NCBI RefSeq assembly: GCF_900996245.1
Contig: NZ_CAAJGK010000118.1
Span: forward strand, 1-64,000
Reading direction: 5' to 3'
DNA: 64,000 nt
Source of the DNA: Paraburkholderia sp. BCC1886
GTDB taxonomy: Bacteria > Pseudomonadota > Gammaproteobacteria > Burkholderiales > Burkholderiaceae
A program made the position numbers and the translations under genes. The notes under the pieces were generated by a model that had not been told where the DNA came from, did no database searches, and saw only the letters and a program-made list of their open reading frames with translations. Of this stretch, positions 42,859-51,968 are shown one piece after another. Position 1 is the first letter of the stretch. Every line of letters begins with the position of its first letter.

Positions 42859-44046
42859 TCAGCCTGCGTACAGATAGCGTTCGGCCAGCGCGACGAAGTA
42901 CGCCGCTCCCCAGATGAGCGCGGCATCGTTGAAGTCATACGACGGGTTGTGCACCATGCATCCGCCGACCGACCCCACGCCATTGCCCAGCAGCACATAG
43001 CAGCCAGGCAACTGTTCGGTCATCCACGAGAAGTCCTCGCTGCCCATCACGGCGTCTTGCATCAAGCTCAGGGAGTGCGCGCCGGCCAGCGCTTCAATGG
43101 TTTCGATCGCGAGATCGGCGGCTTTCCGGTCGTTAATCAGCGGGCGCGAAATCGCCTTGTACTGGACCTCGGCGGTCGCACCGTAGGTTTGCGCCTGCAT
43201 GTCGGCGATCTGGCGGATGCGCTCCTCGAGCATCGTGCGGGTCTCGCCGTCGAGCGCGCGCACCGATAGCTTCAGCGTAGCCGTCTGCGGAATCACGTTG
43301 CCCGCCGAGCCGGAATTGAACGCGCCTACTGTCACCACCGCCGCGCGTGTCGGCTCGATGTTGCGCGAGACGATGGATTGCAGCGCGAGCACGATGTTCG
43401 ACGCGGCGACGATCGGGTCGCAGCCAAGCTGCGGCGTCGCGCCGTGAGTGCCCTTGCCGGTGACGGTGACCGTCGCCGTGTCGGACGACGCCATCATGCA
43501 GCCGTGCCGCAGAGCGAAATGGCCGATGGGCAAACCGGGCGCGTTATGCAGCGCAAAGACCATATCGCAAGGAAACCGCGTGAAGAGACCGTCTTCGATC
43601 ATTCGCGTCGCGCCGCCCAAACCTTCTTCGGCCGGCTGGAAAATCACGTTCAGCGTGCCGTCGAACCTGCTGCGGGTCGCGAGGTGGTGGGCGGCGGCCA
43701 GCAGGATCGCCGTGTGGCCGTCGTGGCCGCACGCGTGCATCGTGCGCTCGACCGTGCTGGCATAAGGCAGACCGCTTTCTTCCTGAATCGGCAGTGCGTC
43801 CATGTCGGCACGCAAGCCGATCCTGCGCTCCGACGTGCCGCGGCGGATCTGCCCCACCAAACCGGTCCCGCCGATGCCAACCGTGACCTCATAGCCCCAG
43901 TCGCTCAGCTTGCGCGCGACGAGATCTGCCGTCCGGGTCTCGGCGAAACCGAGTTCGGGGTGCGCATGGATATCGCGGCGCACCGAGATGAACTGTTGTT
44001 CCGACTCGCGAAGATCCGCGAGTAGTTGTGCATATTCCTGCGTCAT
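42859..44046 (-). CDS. M20-family amidohydrolase (hippurate/N-acyl-amino-acid hydrolase type)
   Basis: Protein of 395 aa. RRDIHAHPELGF near residue 21, GLRADMDALPIQEE near 73, HACGHDGHTAILL near 103 and QPAEEGLGGA near 134 carry the dinuclear-metal ligands and the catalytic Glu. VMGSEDFSWM supplies a later ligand. The start at 44046 is divergent from a LysR gene whose promoter lies 77 bases away. Family enzymes release amino acids from N-acyl conjugates or hydrolyse IAA-amino acids and peptides. Its neighbours do not fix the substrate. Confidence 0.92.
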   Translation of the reverse strand: MTQEYAQLLADLRESEQQFISVRRDIHAHPELGFAETRTADLVARKLSDWGYEVTVGIGGTGLVGQIRRGTSERRIGLRADMDALPIQEESGLPYASTVERTMHACGHDGHTAILLAAAHHLATRSRFDGTLNVIFQPAEEGLGGATRMIEDGLFTRFPCDMVFALHNAPGLPIGHFALRHGCMMASSDTATVTVTGKGTHGATPQLGCDPIVAASNIVLALQSIVSRNIEPTRAAVVTVGAFNSGSAGNVIPQTATLKLSVRALDGETRTMLEERIRQIADMQAQTYGATAEVQYKAISRPLINDRKAADLAIETIEALAGAHSLSLMQDAVMGSEDFSWMTEQLPGCYVLLGNGVGSVGGCMVHNPSYDFNDAALIWGAAYFVALAERYLYAG

Positions 44047-44122
44047 GTGTGCTCCGTAGCTGGCTGTTATCAGCCGTCGGGACAGAGCGTAGAGACACGT
44101 GACAAAAATAAAAAAGCACAAA

Positions 44123-44150
44123 TTGTGATGCGCATAACCAGTGGTAATAT
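44123..44150 (+). promoter_or_regulatory. Promoter of the LysR gene next to the amidohydrolase
   Basis: TTGTGA (44123-44128) and TAATAT (44145-44150), spacer 16, ending 10 bases before the start codon. The region is AT-rich compared with its surroundings. Confidence 0.45.
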
Positions 44151-44160
44151 CCCCCGCATT

Positions 44161-45081
44161 ATGAAAATTCATCATTTGCGGGCGCTGGTGGCTGTCTCGT
44201 TGACGGGCAGCATCAAAAGCGCGGCCGTGTCGCTGCACGTCAGTCAGCCGGCCATCACCAAAGCGATCCGGGAACTGGAGGACCAGTTCGGCGTGCAATT
44301 GCTTGAACGCAAACAGTGGGGTGTCGTGCCGACGGCGGAGGGTGCTGCGCTGCTGAAACGAGCACACACCGTGGTGCGCGAGATGGAGCGCGCTGAAGAG
44401 GACATGGCGCATCTGAAGGGGCTGCGCGACGGTCACCTGGTGATCGGCGTCACGCCGATCACGGGCACGGCGGGCTTGACCCAGGCGTTCGTCGAGTTCC
44501 GCAAACGCTGGCCAAGAGTCACGCTGGAGTTCCGCGAGCTGGGTTTCAATCAGCTCGGCGAGCAACTGCAGAACCGCACGCTCGATCTCGCCTTCACCGC
44601 GTTTGCCAAGCCACTCCCCGATTCAGGCGATGCGAAGGAACTGTTCTCGTTCGACACCGTTTTCGTAACGCGCGCCGCCGGCATCTATGCGGGCGCCAAT
44701 TCGCTCGAAGCGTTGAGCGACGCCGAATGGATCCACACCGATGTCACCGAGAATCACCCGACATTCATCCGTGAAATGTATGGGCGAGCGGGTCTGTTGG
44801 CGCCGCATTGCATCACGCGCTGTACGTCGTACGCGCTGTTTTACAGCCTGACAGTGAATACGGATTCGGTGTTCGTGTGGACCCAGCATTCGCTAGCCGA
44901 AACGGAACTCGGCCGTACGTTCGTGAAGTTGCCGCTGCCCGAGACGCCGCCGCCTTTACGGCTTTATCTGCTGACGCCGCCCGGTTTGCAGTTGACGCGG
45001 CCAGCCGAATATTTTCTCGACTGCATTCTGAGCGGGACCGCCGCGAAAAAGCGTGATGCTTCTGTTGAAGGAATCCGGTAA
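44161..45081 (+). CDS. LysR-family transcriptional regulator
   Basis: Protein of 306 aa. The winged HTH spans about residues 3-60 (HHLRALVAVSLTGSIKSAAV, then SQPAITKAIRELEDQFGVQL). A co-inducer domain follows (HLVIGVTPITGTAGL onward). The start at 44161 gives the standard LysR N-terminus; an upstream Met at 44026 would add unrelated residues. It is divergent from the M20 amidohydrolase gene with 114 bases between the starts, so it probably regulates that gene. The C-terminal tail is rich in charged residues. Confidence 0.9.
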   Translation: MKIHHLRALVAVSLTGSIKSAAVSLHVSQPAITKAIRELEDQFGVQLLERKQWGVVPTAEGAALLKRAHTVVREMERAEEDMAHLKGLRDGHLVIGVTPITGTAGLTQAFVEFRKRWPRVTLEFRELGFNQLGEQLQNRTLDLAFTAFAKPLPDSGDAKELFSFDTVFVTRAAGIYAGANSLEALSDAEWIHTDVTENHPTFIREMYGRAGLLAPHCITRCTSYALFYSLTVNTDSVFVWTQHSLAETELGRTFVKLPLPETPPPLRLYLLTPPGLQLTRPAEYFLDCILSGTAAKKRDASVEGIR

Positions 45082-45146
45082 AAAAGGCTGGGGGACGAGC
45101 GCACCGCAGGGTATCGTATGCCTAACGACGAGACTTAAGAGCCACC

Positions 45147-45650
45147 ATGCGATGCACGATCGTTCATGAGTTCGATAACGGCGACGGAAGTGTGGCAAAG
45201 CGGGTTGAGGTCATGCGGCTGGACAGGCCCATCGACGATCAGACATCCGCAGACGTGGGATTGTCACTCAGTGAAGGCCTGTCTTTGCTCAATTGTGTGC
45301 AGCAGAAGTTCGTTGTCGGGCAGATCGAACGTCTTTGCGCCTCGCGTAGATTCTGTGTGGATTGTGGCGTCCCCGTCGTCTGCAAGATAATCATTGCCCG
45401 GAGCTGAAGACCGCGTCAGGAAAGGTTTACTATCGCCGCGAACGATGGAAGGCCTGTAATTGCGGTGCGGACAGCTGTAGATATGTTTCTCCGCTCAAGG
45501 ACTACCTGACGGAGGCAAGTACCGGTGAACTGAGATGGCTGGAGCTTGGCGCCACGATGCCCTAATCGGCCGGCCAAGGCCGTCATGGACCTTCTGCTAC
45601 CTACCTCGGGTCGCGACAATCACGCACAGCCGTGCGTCGGTCGTGCAAGA
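45147..45650 (+). pseudogene. Degenerate ISKra4-like transposase fragment
   Basis: Successive frames read RFCVDCGVP, then RLQDNHCPELKTASGKVYYR with a YRRERWKACNC Cys-rich stretch, then ELRWLELGATMP, then RPAKAVMDLLLPTSGRDNHA. This order resembles the N-terminal zinc-finger part and the following domain of ISKra4-type transposases. At least two frameshifts break it, and no C-terminal half is present. Confidence 0.5.
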
Positions 45651-45879
45651 CCGAATACCGACTTAATTTTGTCGAAATTGCGCGTATAAAAATGTCAACT
45701 CGCGTTTTCAAGTGTGACGCCGGCTTTGCGCATCGGGTTAACGCCTAACAGCGGTCTGGGTAAGACGCATGATTTACGCCCTCATTCGAGGCCTCGCGCG
45801 ATGCCTCGACGATTCGTCGCTATCCGCCCTTCCCTCGCTCTATTACGGCCACCGTTTTCCAGCCGAGGTCATCAGTTGC

Positions 45880-46021
45880 GCGGGGTGATCGTGACCTACG
45901 AGACGTTCCGTTGCTGGCGCGACAAGTTCGTTAATGGCCTTTCTCACCGGGTGAAAGCCGCGCGACGCGAGCCCGGTGGTACGTGGCACCTTGACGAGGT
46001 GTTCGTCACCCTACGAGCTCA
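45880..46021 (+). pseudogene. Short IS6-family transposase fragment
   Basis: RGVIVTYETFRCWRDKF, then GLSHRVKAARREPGGTWHLD and EVFVTLR match the corresponding part of the two 0.83-kb IS6 copies at 38122 and 55193, but with many differences. Both sides are cut. It represents an older, related insertion. Confidence 0.7.
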
Positions 46022-46052
46022 TTCAGATAACGCGTTCGAACACCTGTCCTGA

Positions 46053-47843
46053 TCAGTCGATCCTAAACTGCCCGACCGTGTTCGCCAGTTCATTCGCTTG
46101 CGTCTGAAGCGTTGCCGCAGCTGCCGCCGACTCTTCGACCAAAGCCGCGTTCTGTTGAACCATTTCATCGAGTTGCGCGACGGCGCGGTTCACTTCCTGA
46201 ATGCCGCGCGTCTGTTCATCGGAGGCACCGGAAATTTCGCTCATCATCGTCGTGACGCTATTGACCGAGCTCACGATCTCCTGCATCGTTTCGCCCGCCT
46301 GACGCACTTGCGTAGAACCGGACGCCACGCTTTCAACCGTTGCTTCGATCAACACCTTGATTTCCTTCGCAGCTTGCGCGCTCCGTTGTGCGAGGCTGCG
46401 CACCTCGCTCGCGACCACCGCGAAACCGCGACCCTGTTCGCCCGCACGCGCGGCTTCTACCGCCGCGTTTAGCGCGAGGATGTTGGTCTGGAATGCGATG
46501 CCATCGATCACGCCGATGATGTTGCCGATTTTCCCCGATGCCGATTCGATCTCCTGCATGATGTCGATCACGTCGGAGACCACCGCGCCACCACGGGCGG
46601 CGGTGCCTGAAGCCGACGTCGACTTTGCGTTGGCCTGCTTGGCTGCGGTCGCCGACAGCGTGACCGTCGACGTGATTTCCTCGATCGATGCCGCCGTCTG
46701 CTCCAGACTCGCGGCGGCGGCTTCGGTGCGTCCGGAAAGATCAACGTTGCCCGTCGCAATTTCCTTGGCGGCGAGGCGAACCGACTCACTAGTCGTGCGA
46801 ATCTGCTTCATGACGACCAGCAATTTATCGACGAACTGATTGAACGCTTGCGAAATCTGCGCCACCTCGTCGTGCCCATCAGACGGCAAGCGCTGCGTCA
46901 GGTCGCCAGAACCGGAACCGATAGCGGTCATCGCGTCCCGCACCGTGGCGAGCCGTTTCAGCGAAATGGTCGTGACTGCGCTCATCACGGCCGCCGCGAC
47001 TAGCACGATCACCACCAGGCAAATGAGCGCGCTCATCAGTTGCGAATGGATGCTCGCCGTCGCTTCCGCCTCGTCAAGCGCGATGACGGCATGCCAGTCA
47101 GTACCGGCAATCGGCGACGCTTTCAAGAGTTTGCTCCTCGCGCCGACTTTCACCCGCAACGGTTCACGCGCGTCGACCAGCGCGGACAGCGACAAATCGG
47201 GGCTGAGATCCTTCACGGGCTTGCCAATTAATCTGGCGTCGGCGAGCGCGATGATATTGCCATGGCCGTCGAGCAACATGCCGAAGCTGTGCGGCGTTGG
47301 CCGAATCGCGTTCACGTTCGCGCTGACCGTTTCCATACTCACGTTGCCCGCGATCACTTCCTTCACGCCGCCTACTCCTTGCGCGGGCGTTGTAAATGCA
47401 ACGACCAGTTTTCCGCTCGTCACATCGACGTAAGGCGTCGTCACGATCGCCTTGCCCGCGGCTATGGCTTCCTTGTACCAAGGCCGCACGGTCGGATCGT
47501 AATTCGGCGGAATGCCCTCAGGCGCGGAGAACACGGACGTTTTATCGGCGCGGCCGACGAACACGTTTAAAAAGCCACCGGCATGCGCGATGTCGAGGAA
47601 CGCGGGCAACGGATCAGCCGATGCGCCTGCTTGTTGCAGCGAGTTGATCATCTGCGCGCGCGTGGCCACCCAGTCATTGATGCCCGCGACATGCCCGGCG
47701 GAGACGGACTCGAGGTTAGCGGCGACGGCGTCGTCGCTGAACGATCTTGCGACGTAAAAGTTGAGCGCCGCATTGATCAACAACGCGAGCACGACAATGG
47801 TGAGGCTGGCGGCGAGAATTCGCGCGCGAATCGATGTGAACAT
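46053..47843 (-). CDS. Methyl-accepting chemotaxis protein
   Basis: Protein of 596 aa. Transmembrane helix 1 spans about residues 9-30. A dCache-like periplasmic sensor domain follows (YDPTVRPWYKEAIAAGK, GNVSMETVSANV). Transmembrane helix 2 lies near 275-297, with a HAMP region after it. The cytoplasmic tip NILALNAAVEAARAGEQGRG is the conserved CheA/CheW hairpin. Start chosen at 47843 (MFTSIRARIL), where the first membrane helix begins. The sensor domain belongs to a group that often detects small organic acids or amino acids. It stands alone between IS scars. Confidence 0.93.
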   Translation of the reverse strand: MFTSIRARILAASLTIVVLALLINAALNFYVARSFSDDAVAANLESVSAGHVAGINDWVATRAQMINSLQQAGASADPLPAFLDIAHAGGFLNVFVGRADKTSVFSAPEGIPPNYDPTVRPWYKEAIAAGKAIVTTPYVDVTSGKLVVAFTTPAQGVGGVKEVIAGNVSMETVSANVNAIRPTPHSFGMLLDGHGNIIALADARLIGKPVKDLSPDLSLSALVDAREPLRVKVGARSKLLKASPIAGTDWHAVIALDEAEATASIHSQLMSALICLVVIVLVAAAVMSAVTTISLKRLATVRDAMTAIGSGSGDLTQRLPSDGHDEVAQISQAFNQFVDKLLVVMKQIRTTSESVRLAAKEIATGNVDLSGRTEAAAASLEQTAASIEEITSTVTLSATAAKQANAKSTSASGTAARGGAVVSDVIDIMQEIESASGKIGNIIGVIDGIAFQTNILALNAAVEAARAGEQGRGFAVVASEVRSLAQRSAQAAKEIKVLIEATVESVASGSTQVRQAGETMQEIVSSVNSVTTMMSEISGASDEQTRGIQEVNRAVAQLDEMVQQNAALVEESAAAAATLQTQANELANTVGQFRID

Positions 47844-48131
47844 AGGGTAGGCAGTTAAGGAAAGGATGACATTCTTAACGGCTCTTGCGATCGACTTCTG
47901 AAGCTCGATCTTGCCTTCGCAATGCGGATACGCAACAAAAGTTCCCCCCATGCACCGGGCAGGTCGCCCTCGCTCGACTTCTGCGGAGCAACGAAACAGA
48001 TCGCCTCTTCGAACATCATACGAAACTAAACGGGTGACCCTCGAGAATCTCTGGCTCAAATGCAAGGCCCACTGCGCGAGTGGTACTCGAATGGCTCCAA
48101 CTCGGGATGCACCAAAATGGCGATGCTGAAC

Positions 48132-48729
48132 CCTGCGGCATCTCGAAGACATGATGGCTGAGCGCGGCGTTTCGGTCGATCATTCGACTGTGCACCGCTG
48201 GACCATCAAGCTGTTGCCGGTGCTGGAGAAAGCGTTTCGCCACCGCAAGCGGCCGGTTGGTAAGAGCTGGCGGATGGACGACACGTACATTCGCGTCAAA
48301 GGGGAATGGTGCTATCTCTATCGGGCCGTCGACAGGGACGGCAACACCATTGACTTTCTGCTACGCGCCCATCGGGACAAGACTGCGGCCTGGCGTTACT
48401 TTGAGAAATCAATTGCCCAGAACGGTGTACCCGAGACGGTAACCATCGACAAAAGCGGCGCCAATCTCGCCGCGCTCGAAACAATCAATGCCGATCTCGA
48501 CGCGCCCATCGAGATCCGCCAGTCCAAATATCTCAATAACCTGGTCGAGCAGGACCATCGGGCGATCAAGCGACGCACGCGGCCCATGCTGGGGTTCAAG
48601 ACTTTTCGCTGTGCCCGGATCCTTCTGGCCGGCATTGAGAATATGCACATGATCGCGAAAGGACAGATGAAGTGTGCTCGCGGAACCCATCCGTCCGCCG
48701 CTGGTCAATTCTACGACCTCGCAATATAA
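48132..48729 (+). pseudogene. IS6-family transposase, 5'-truncated
   Basis: The frame reads LRHLEDMMAERGVSVDHSTV onward with the DDE set (MDDTYIRVKG, TIDKSGAN and NNLVEQDHR) and ends at 48729. About 35 N-terminal codons are absent: homology to the intact 5' end at 63790 begins at 48132. The overlap with the element at the window end is near identical over about 100 bases. No terminal repeat is visible on either side. The right side cuts into the gene fragment at 48730-49239. Confidence 0.8.
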
Positions 48730-48734
48730 GCGGT

Positions 48735-49239
48735 ACTTCGCATTTGGATCTCATTCGCCCGTCAATCCTTACCGCGACAAAGCCGTTTTTTTTCCCGATC
48801 TGAGACGCAATGCGTTCAGCCCACGGATTTCTTTGATCGATTGTCAGTTCAACGCCCTCAGCTTTGCTTACTGCGATCGCGACCATTTCCAGTGTTCGAC
48901 TGTTGGGCGGTATTGCGAGAAATGGGTTTCTGACGACATTCCATGTCTTCATGTACGTCAGAGCCGGAGGAATTTTAAGTTCGTACATCGCCAGCGACAT
49001 CAACAGGAGTTGCTGTGGCTCGCTAAAGTTCTCGAAATTCGGCGGCTCGCCGCGCAACTGATGACAGATCGCAAGCGCCAGACCGGCTACTTCCGCTTGG
49101 CTTGGCCGATCCAGACGGCTGAAGGTCAGCTTCGCCGCAACTGCATTGTTTGCCGCTTTAACCTCGCGTCACGGCGCGCGTACCATCGCCAAGCCAGTAC
49201 CAGTACCGCCGCGATAAAGAGGACTGTCAGCGGACGCAT
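48735..49239 (-). pseudogene. Membrane-anchored protein of unknown family, frameshifted and cut by the IS6 fragment
   Basis: From 49239 the frame begins MRPLTVLFIAAVLVLAWRW, an N-terminal membrane anchor, and runs into a stop near 49128. Near 49165 a second frame opens (EVKAANNAVAAKLTFSRLDR) and continues with AEVAGLALAICHQLRGEPPN and PPALTYMKTWNVVRNPFLAI to the IS6 fragment near 48735. Joining the two frames needs one base, so the gene is a frameshifted relic of about 165 codons. I do not recognise the family. It lies just downstream of vapC, 15 bases from its stop. Confidence 0.5.
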
Positions 49240-49253
49240 CTCATTTTCCTTGG

Positions 49254-49655
49254 TCAGTCACTCAGCCAGTTGTCGAGCTTGACACCCGGATAGCTGGTGA
49301 AGTCCTTCGTGTTGTTTGTGACAAGCACCACGTCGAGCGCAACTGCATGTGCGGCGATCAACTTGTCTAGGTGGTCCTTCTTGCGCTCCCGCGTAGCTCC
49401 ACGAATCGGACCATAGGCTACAGCCGCCGCGACATCAAACGGAGCAACCGGAATGTCCTCAATCAACGCGGCGAGGTTCCGTCGCTCTTTCGCCCGGTTG
49501 TCAGAAACCACGACACCGTATTCAAGCTCGGCATATGTGATAGCGGACATCACCACGTCACCGACGAAGCACTCCGCGAAACGCTTTGCAACCTGCTCAG
49601 GCTGGTTCTTCATCAGGTAGATACACATATTGGTATCGAGCATGAAGCGCGGCAT
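49254..49655 (-). CDS. vapC: VapC-type PIN-domain ribonuclease toxin
   Basis: Protein of 133 aa of the PIN family. The acidic residues are visible: Asp in FMLDTNMCIYLM, Glu in ITYAELEYG and Asp in HLDKLIAAHA, and VTNNTKDF closes the site. It begins within the stop of the antitoxin gene (ATGA-type overlap). VapC toxins cleave specific RNAs, often initiator tRNA or rRNA, until bound by VapB. The pair is intact and may stabilise this island. Confidence 0.92.
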   Translation of the reverse strand: MPRFMLDTNMCIYLMKNQPEQVAKRFAECFVGDVVMSAITYAELEYGVVVSDNRAKERRNLAALIEDIPVAPFDVAAAVAYGPIRGATRERKKDHLDKLIAAHAVALDVVLVTNNTKDFTSYPGVKLDNWLSD

Positions 49656-49891
49656 TAAAAGCCCTCACGTTCAGCTTGTTCCTGCTCGCCACGCCCCTCA
49701 GCCATGAAGTCGGGACCAAACTTGGCGAACTTCTTGAGCACGCCCGTCAGCGGTCGGCGGGCGGGGCGAATACGGATTTCGTCACCTACGCGCTCAATTT
49801 CCAGTTCAACATCGCTGCGTTCATAGGCAAGATCGGCGGGGATACGTACGGCCTGAGAGTTGCCATTCCTGAAAACCCGGGTGGTCTGCAT
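49655..49891 (-). CDS. vapB: VapB-type antitoxin (AbrB/MazE fold)
   Basis: Protein of 78 aa. The N-terminal swapped-hairpin DNA-binding domain is TTRVFRNGNSQAVRIPADL, and the C-terminal half is charged and toxin-binding (FGPDFMAEGRGEQEQAE). AGGA lies six bases before the start, and a good promoter is 33 bases upstream. VapB with VapC normally represses the operon by binding a palindrome near the start of transcription; the GTAC-N7-GTAC dyad near 49910-49925 fits. Confidence 0.92.
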   Translation of the reverse strand: MQTTRVFRNGNSQAVRIPADLAYERSDVELEIERVGDEIRIRPARRPLTGVLKKFAKFGPDFMAEGRGEQEQAEREGF

Positions 49892-49904
49892 GTCATCCTC
49901 TACT

Positions 49905-49952
49905 TTGTGTGTACAATGGATGTACTATAGCCCAGTTTTAGCGCAATGTAAA
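49905..49952 (-). promoter_or_regulatory. vapBC promoter and operator
   Basis: Minus-strand TTTACA (49947-49952), 17-base spacer, TATAGT (49924-49929). A GTAC-N7-GTAC dyad starts right after the -10 box. The arrangement is that of an autoregulated toxin-antitoxin promoter. Confidence 0.7.
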
Positions 49953-50066
49953 TCCGAGTGTGTACATTAAGGCAATGCTCCCAACTGTAAGCGAGCCGGT
50001 TCAAGCCCTATTTGTCCGCCTATTTGTCTGGCTGGGGCCGCACCAGATGACCGTGTCAAATGACTC

Positions 50067-50533
50067 TCACAACACTTCGCAAAACATCTGCCGTAGCTTC
50101 TTATCGGACACGGCCAGATCGGGCCGAACGTGCTCCAGTTCCGCATGACCTAAAAGCTGCTGCACCGTTTCGATGTCGTGCCCTTGCGCAATGAGGCTGC
50201 CGGCAAACGAACCGCGTCCCGACCGGGATGATCCACCGCGTATCCCCGCGTCCCTTTGGAGCTTTGTGACGTGGGATGGCTGTCAGACGCCGAGTCGTCA
50301 ACTTGCTCCCCAGCCTCGTTGGTGCGTCTCTTGGTGTTCATCACAAACTTGCGGCCCTTGCCAGCAAGGACCAAGCAACTTTGTCGGGCTAGTCCGCGAT
50401 ATCGCTCTGCGGTTAGCTCGGTTCCCATGTCGCGCGCAATGCGACGGTTCAGATAGCTCTCCAGAGCCGATACCGTTCTTTGATGCGTGAGATAGACGCA
50501 TCGTTTCCCCCAGTTAGCAACAGTGTTTCGCAC
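50067..50533 (-). pseudogene. Tyrosine recombinase/integrase relic
   Basis: The 3' part reads RGSFAGSLIAQGHDIETVQQ, then LLGHAELEHVRPDLAVSD and RQMFCEVL, the box II region of a phage-type integrase. The catalytic Tyr expected in HVRPYLAVSD is Asp. The upstream part (ELTAERYRGLARQSCLVLAG) runs in a different frame, so at least one frameshift is present. It is inactive. It may mark an old insertion event of a mobile element next to vapBC. Confidence 0.65.
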
Positions 50534-50871
50534 TGGTGGAATGCCTGCAAATGCATGGTTAGATCTCTGCGTAGCAGATTGGCAACTGATTCGCTGCCTT
50601 TAGACTGGCATATCCTTGGCATCAACAGGGGGTGCCCTCAATAAACGGATTTTTTGATGGCGTTCCGAACGTCGCTGTTCGACCCGAATCGGCCAGTCGA
50701 GCGTCGCTTCGCTTACGTCCGTTTTGCGATACCCAACTGACGCTTTGGCTATTCTTTCCTTGATATCACAAGATCCCCGAGTATTTGGACCGTCATTTTG
50801 ATTTGGAGGTTAGTTCGTCGTTCAAACGTCGTGCTATTGTCGTAAATCAACCTTTTAGATATGTTTTCGAC
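50534..50871. other. Intergenic region without recognisable gene
   Basis: Both strands were read. There is no supported gene or hairpin. The composition is more AT-rich toward the GlxA-type gene, where a promoter would be expected, but no clear -35/-10 pair was found. Confidence 0.5.
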
Positions 50872-51834
50872 ATGAAACTAGCGATACTCGTAGTTGATGG
50901 CGTGTTCGACACCGGCCTAACCGTGCTGTTGGACATCTTCTCGACGGCAAACGAGTTGGCGTCCGCCCAAGGGATCGCAGCTCCTTTGTTCAACGTCGAA
51001 GTCGTAGGAGTAGGACGTAGCGTCCGGACCGCTCTTGGCTTAACGGCAACAGTCGAGCCCGCAGACCAGGTTCGGAAACCGGACTGGGTGGTCGTGCCGG
51101 CGCTCAACGCCAAACAGCCGGAACGATTGATCGAGGCGTTGGCTCGCAAGGACGTTCTTGACGCAATCGCGCACCTTCGCACGTGGCACGCTAGCGGCAT
51201 TAGCGTTGCTGGAGCCTGCATTGGAACCTTCATGCTCGCCGAAGCAGGTCTACTGAACGATCGGGAAGCGACGACATCCTGGCCCCTCGCTCCCTTGTTT
51301 CGTCAACGCTATCCCAGTGTCAAGTTGGACGACTCACGAATGATCGTCGCTGGCGATCGCCTGGTTACCGCCGGAGCGGCTATGGGCCATCTGGATCTCG
51401 CACTGTGGCTGGTTCGCCAGGCAAGCCCTGAGATGGCTGCGCTCGTCGCGAAATTGATGGTCATCGACAAACGACCGTCTCAGGCGAAATACATCGTTCC
51501 GAATTTTCTTGCTAACGCCGACCCACTGGTCGAGCGTTTTGAACGATGGGCGCGTGCGCATCTTGCGACTGGGTTCTCGCTTCAGGATGCGGCGCGTGCG
51601 CTGTCAGTTACGCCCCGTACCCTACAGCGCCGGACCGAGGCGGTACTCGGAAAGTCGCCGCTTGCGTTTTTTCAGGACATGCGTGTAGAGCGCGCACAGC
51701 ACCTCGTCGCGTTAGGACAAGATCTGGAGACGATCGCAAGCGAGGTTGGTTATGCAGAATCCGCGACCTTGAGAAACCTGTTGCGGCGTCGTACCGGGCG
51801 CACCGTGCGAGAGTTGAAGGCCGACCTGCAGTGA
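50872..51834 (+). CDS. GlxA/FtrA-type AraC regulator with DJ-1/PfpI domain
   Basis: Protein of 320 aa. The N-terminal DJ-1/PfpI-like domain spans about residues 1-180 (KLAILVVDGVFDTGL, AGACIGTFMLAEAGLL with the nucleophile-elbow Cys). The C-terminal AraC helix-turn-helix domain covers about 220-318 (DAARALSVTPRTLQRRTEAV, VGYAESATLRNLLRRRTG). The start at 50872 gives a family-typical N-terminus; no strong ribosome site is seen. It is followed by a small YCII-like gene it may regulate. Confidence 0.9.
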   Translation: MKLAILVVDGVFDTGLTVLLDIFSTANELASAQGIAAPLFNVEVVGVGRSVRTALGLTATVEPADQVRKPDWVVVPALNAKQPERLIEALARKDVLDAIAHLRTWHASGISVAGACIGTFMLAEAGLLNDREATTSWPLAPLFRQRYPSVKLDDSRMIVAGDRLVTAGAAMGHLDLALWLVRQASPEMAALVAKLMVIDKRPSQAKYIVPNFLANADPLVERFERWARAHLATGFSLQDAARALSVTPRTLQRRTEAVLGKSPLAFFQDMRVERAQHLVALGQDLETIASEVGYAESATLRNLLRRRTGRTVRELKADLQ

Positions 51835-51968
51835 ATGGTCAGGCTGGCAATGGACATCGATTGTCGTAAACGGGCATATTAATGTCACAAACGACAATAG
51901 AACTAATAAGGCGTGCCGCTTAGGATTTGCCTGTCGACCCGACAACAAACCTCTGCGGAGAAATAGTT

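Noticed and set aside
44047..44565. N-terminal extension of the amidohydrolase
   Set aside because: It overlaps the divergent LysR gene and its promoter, and the family start is at 44046.
49900..50060. Small gene between vapB and the integrase relic
   Set aside because: The plus-strand frame at 49960-50148 has no ribosome site or family resemblance.
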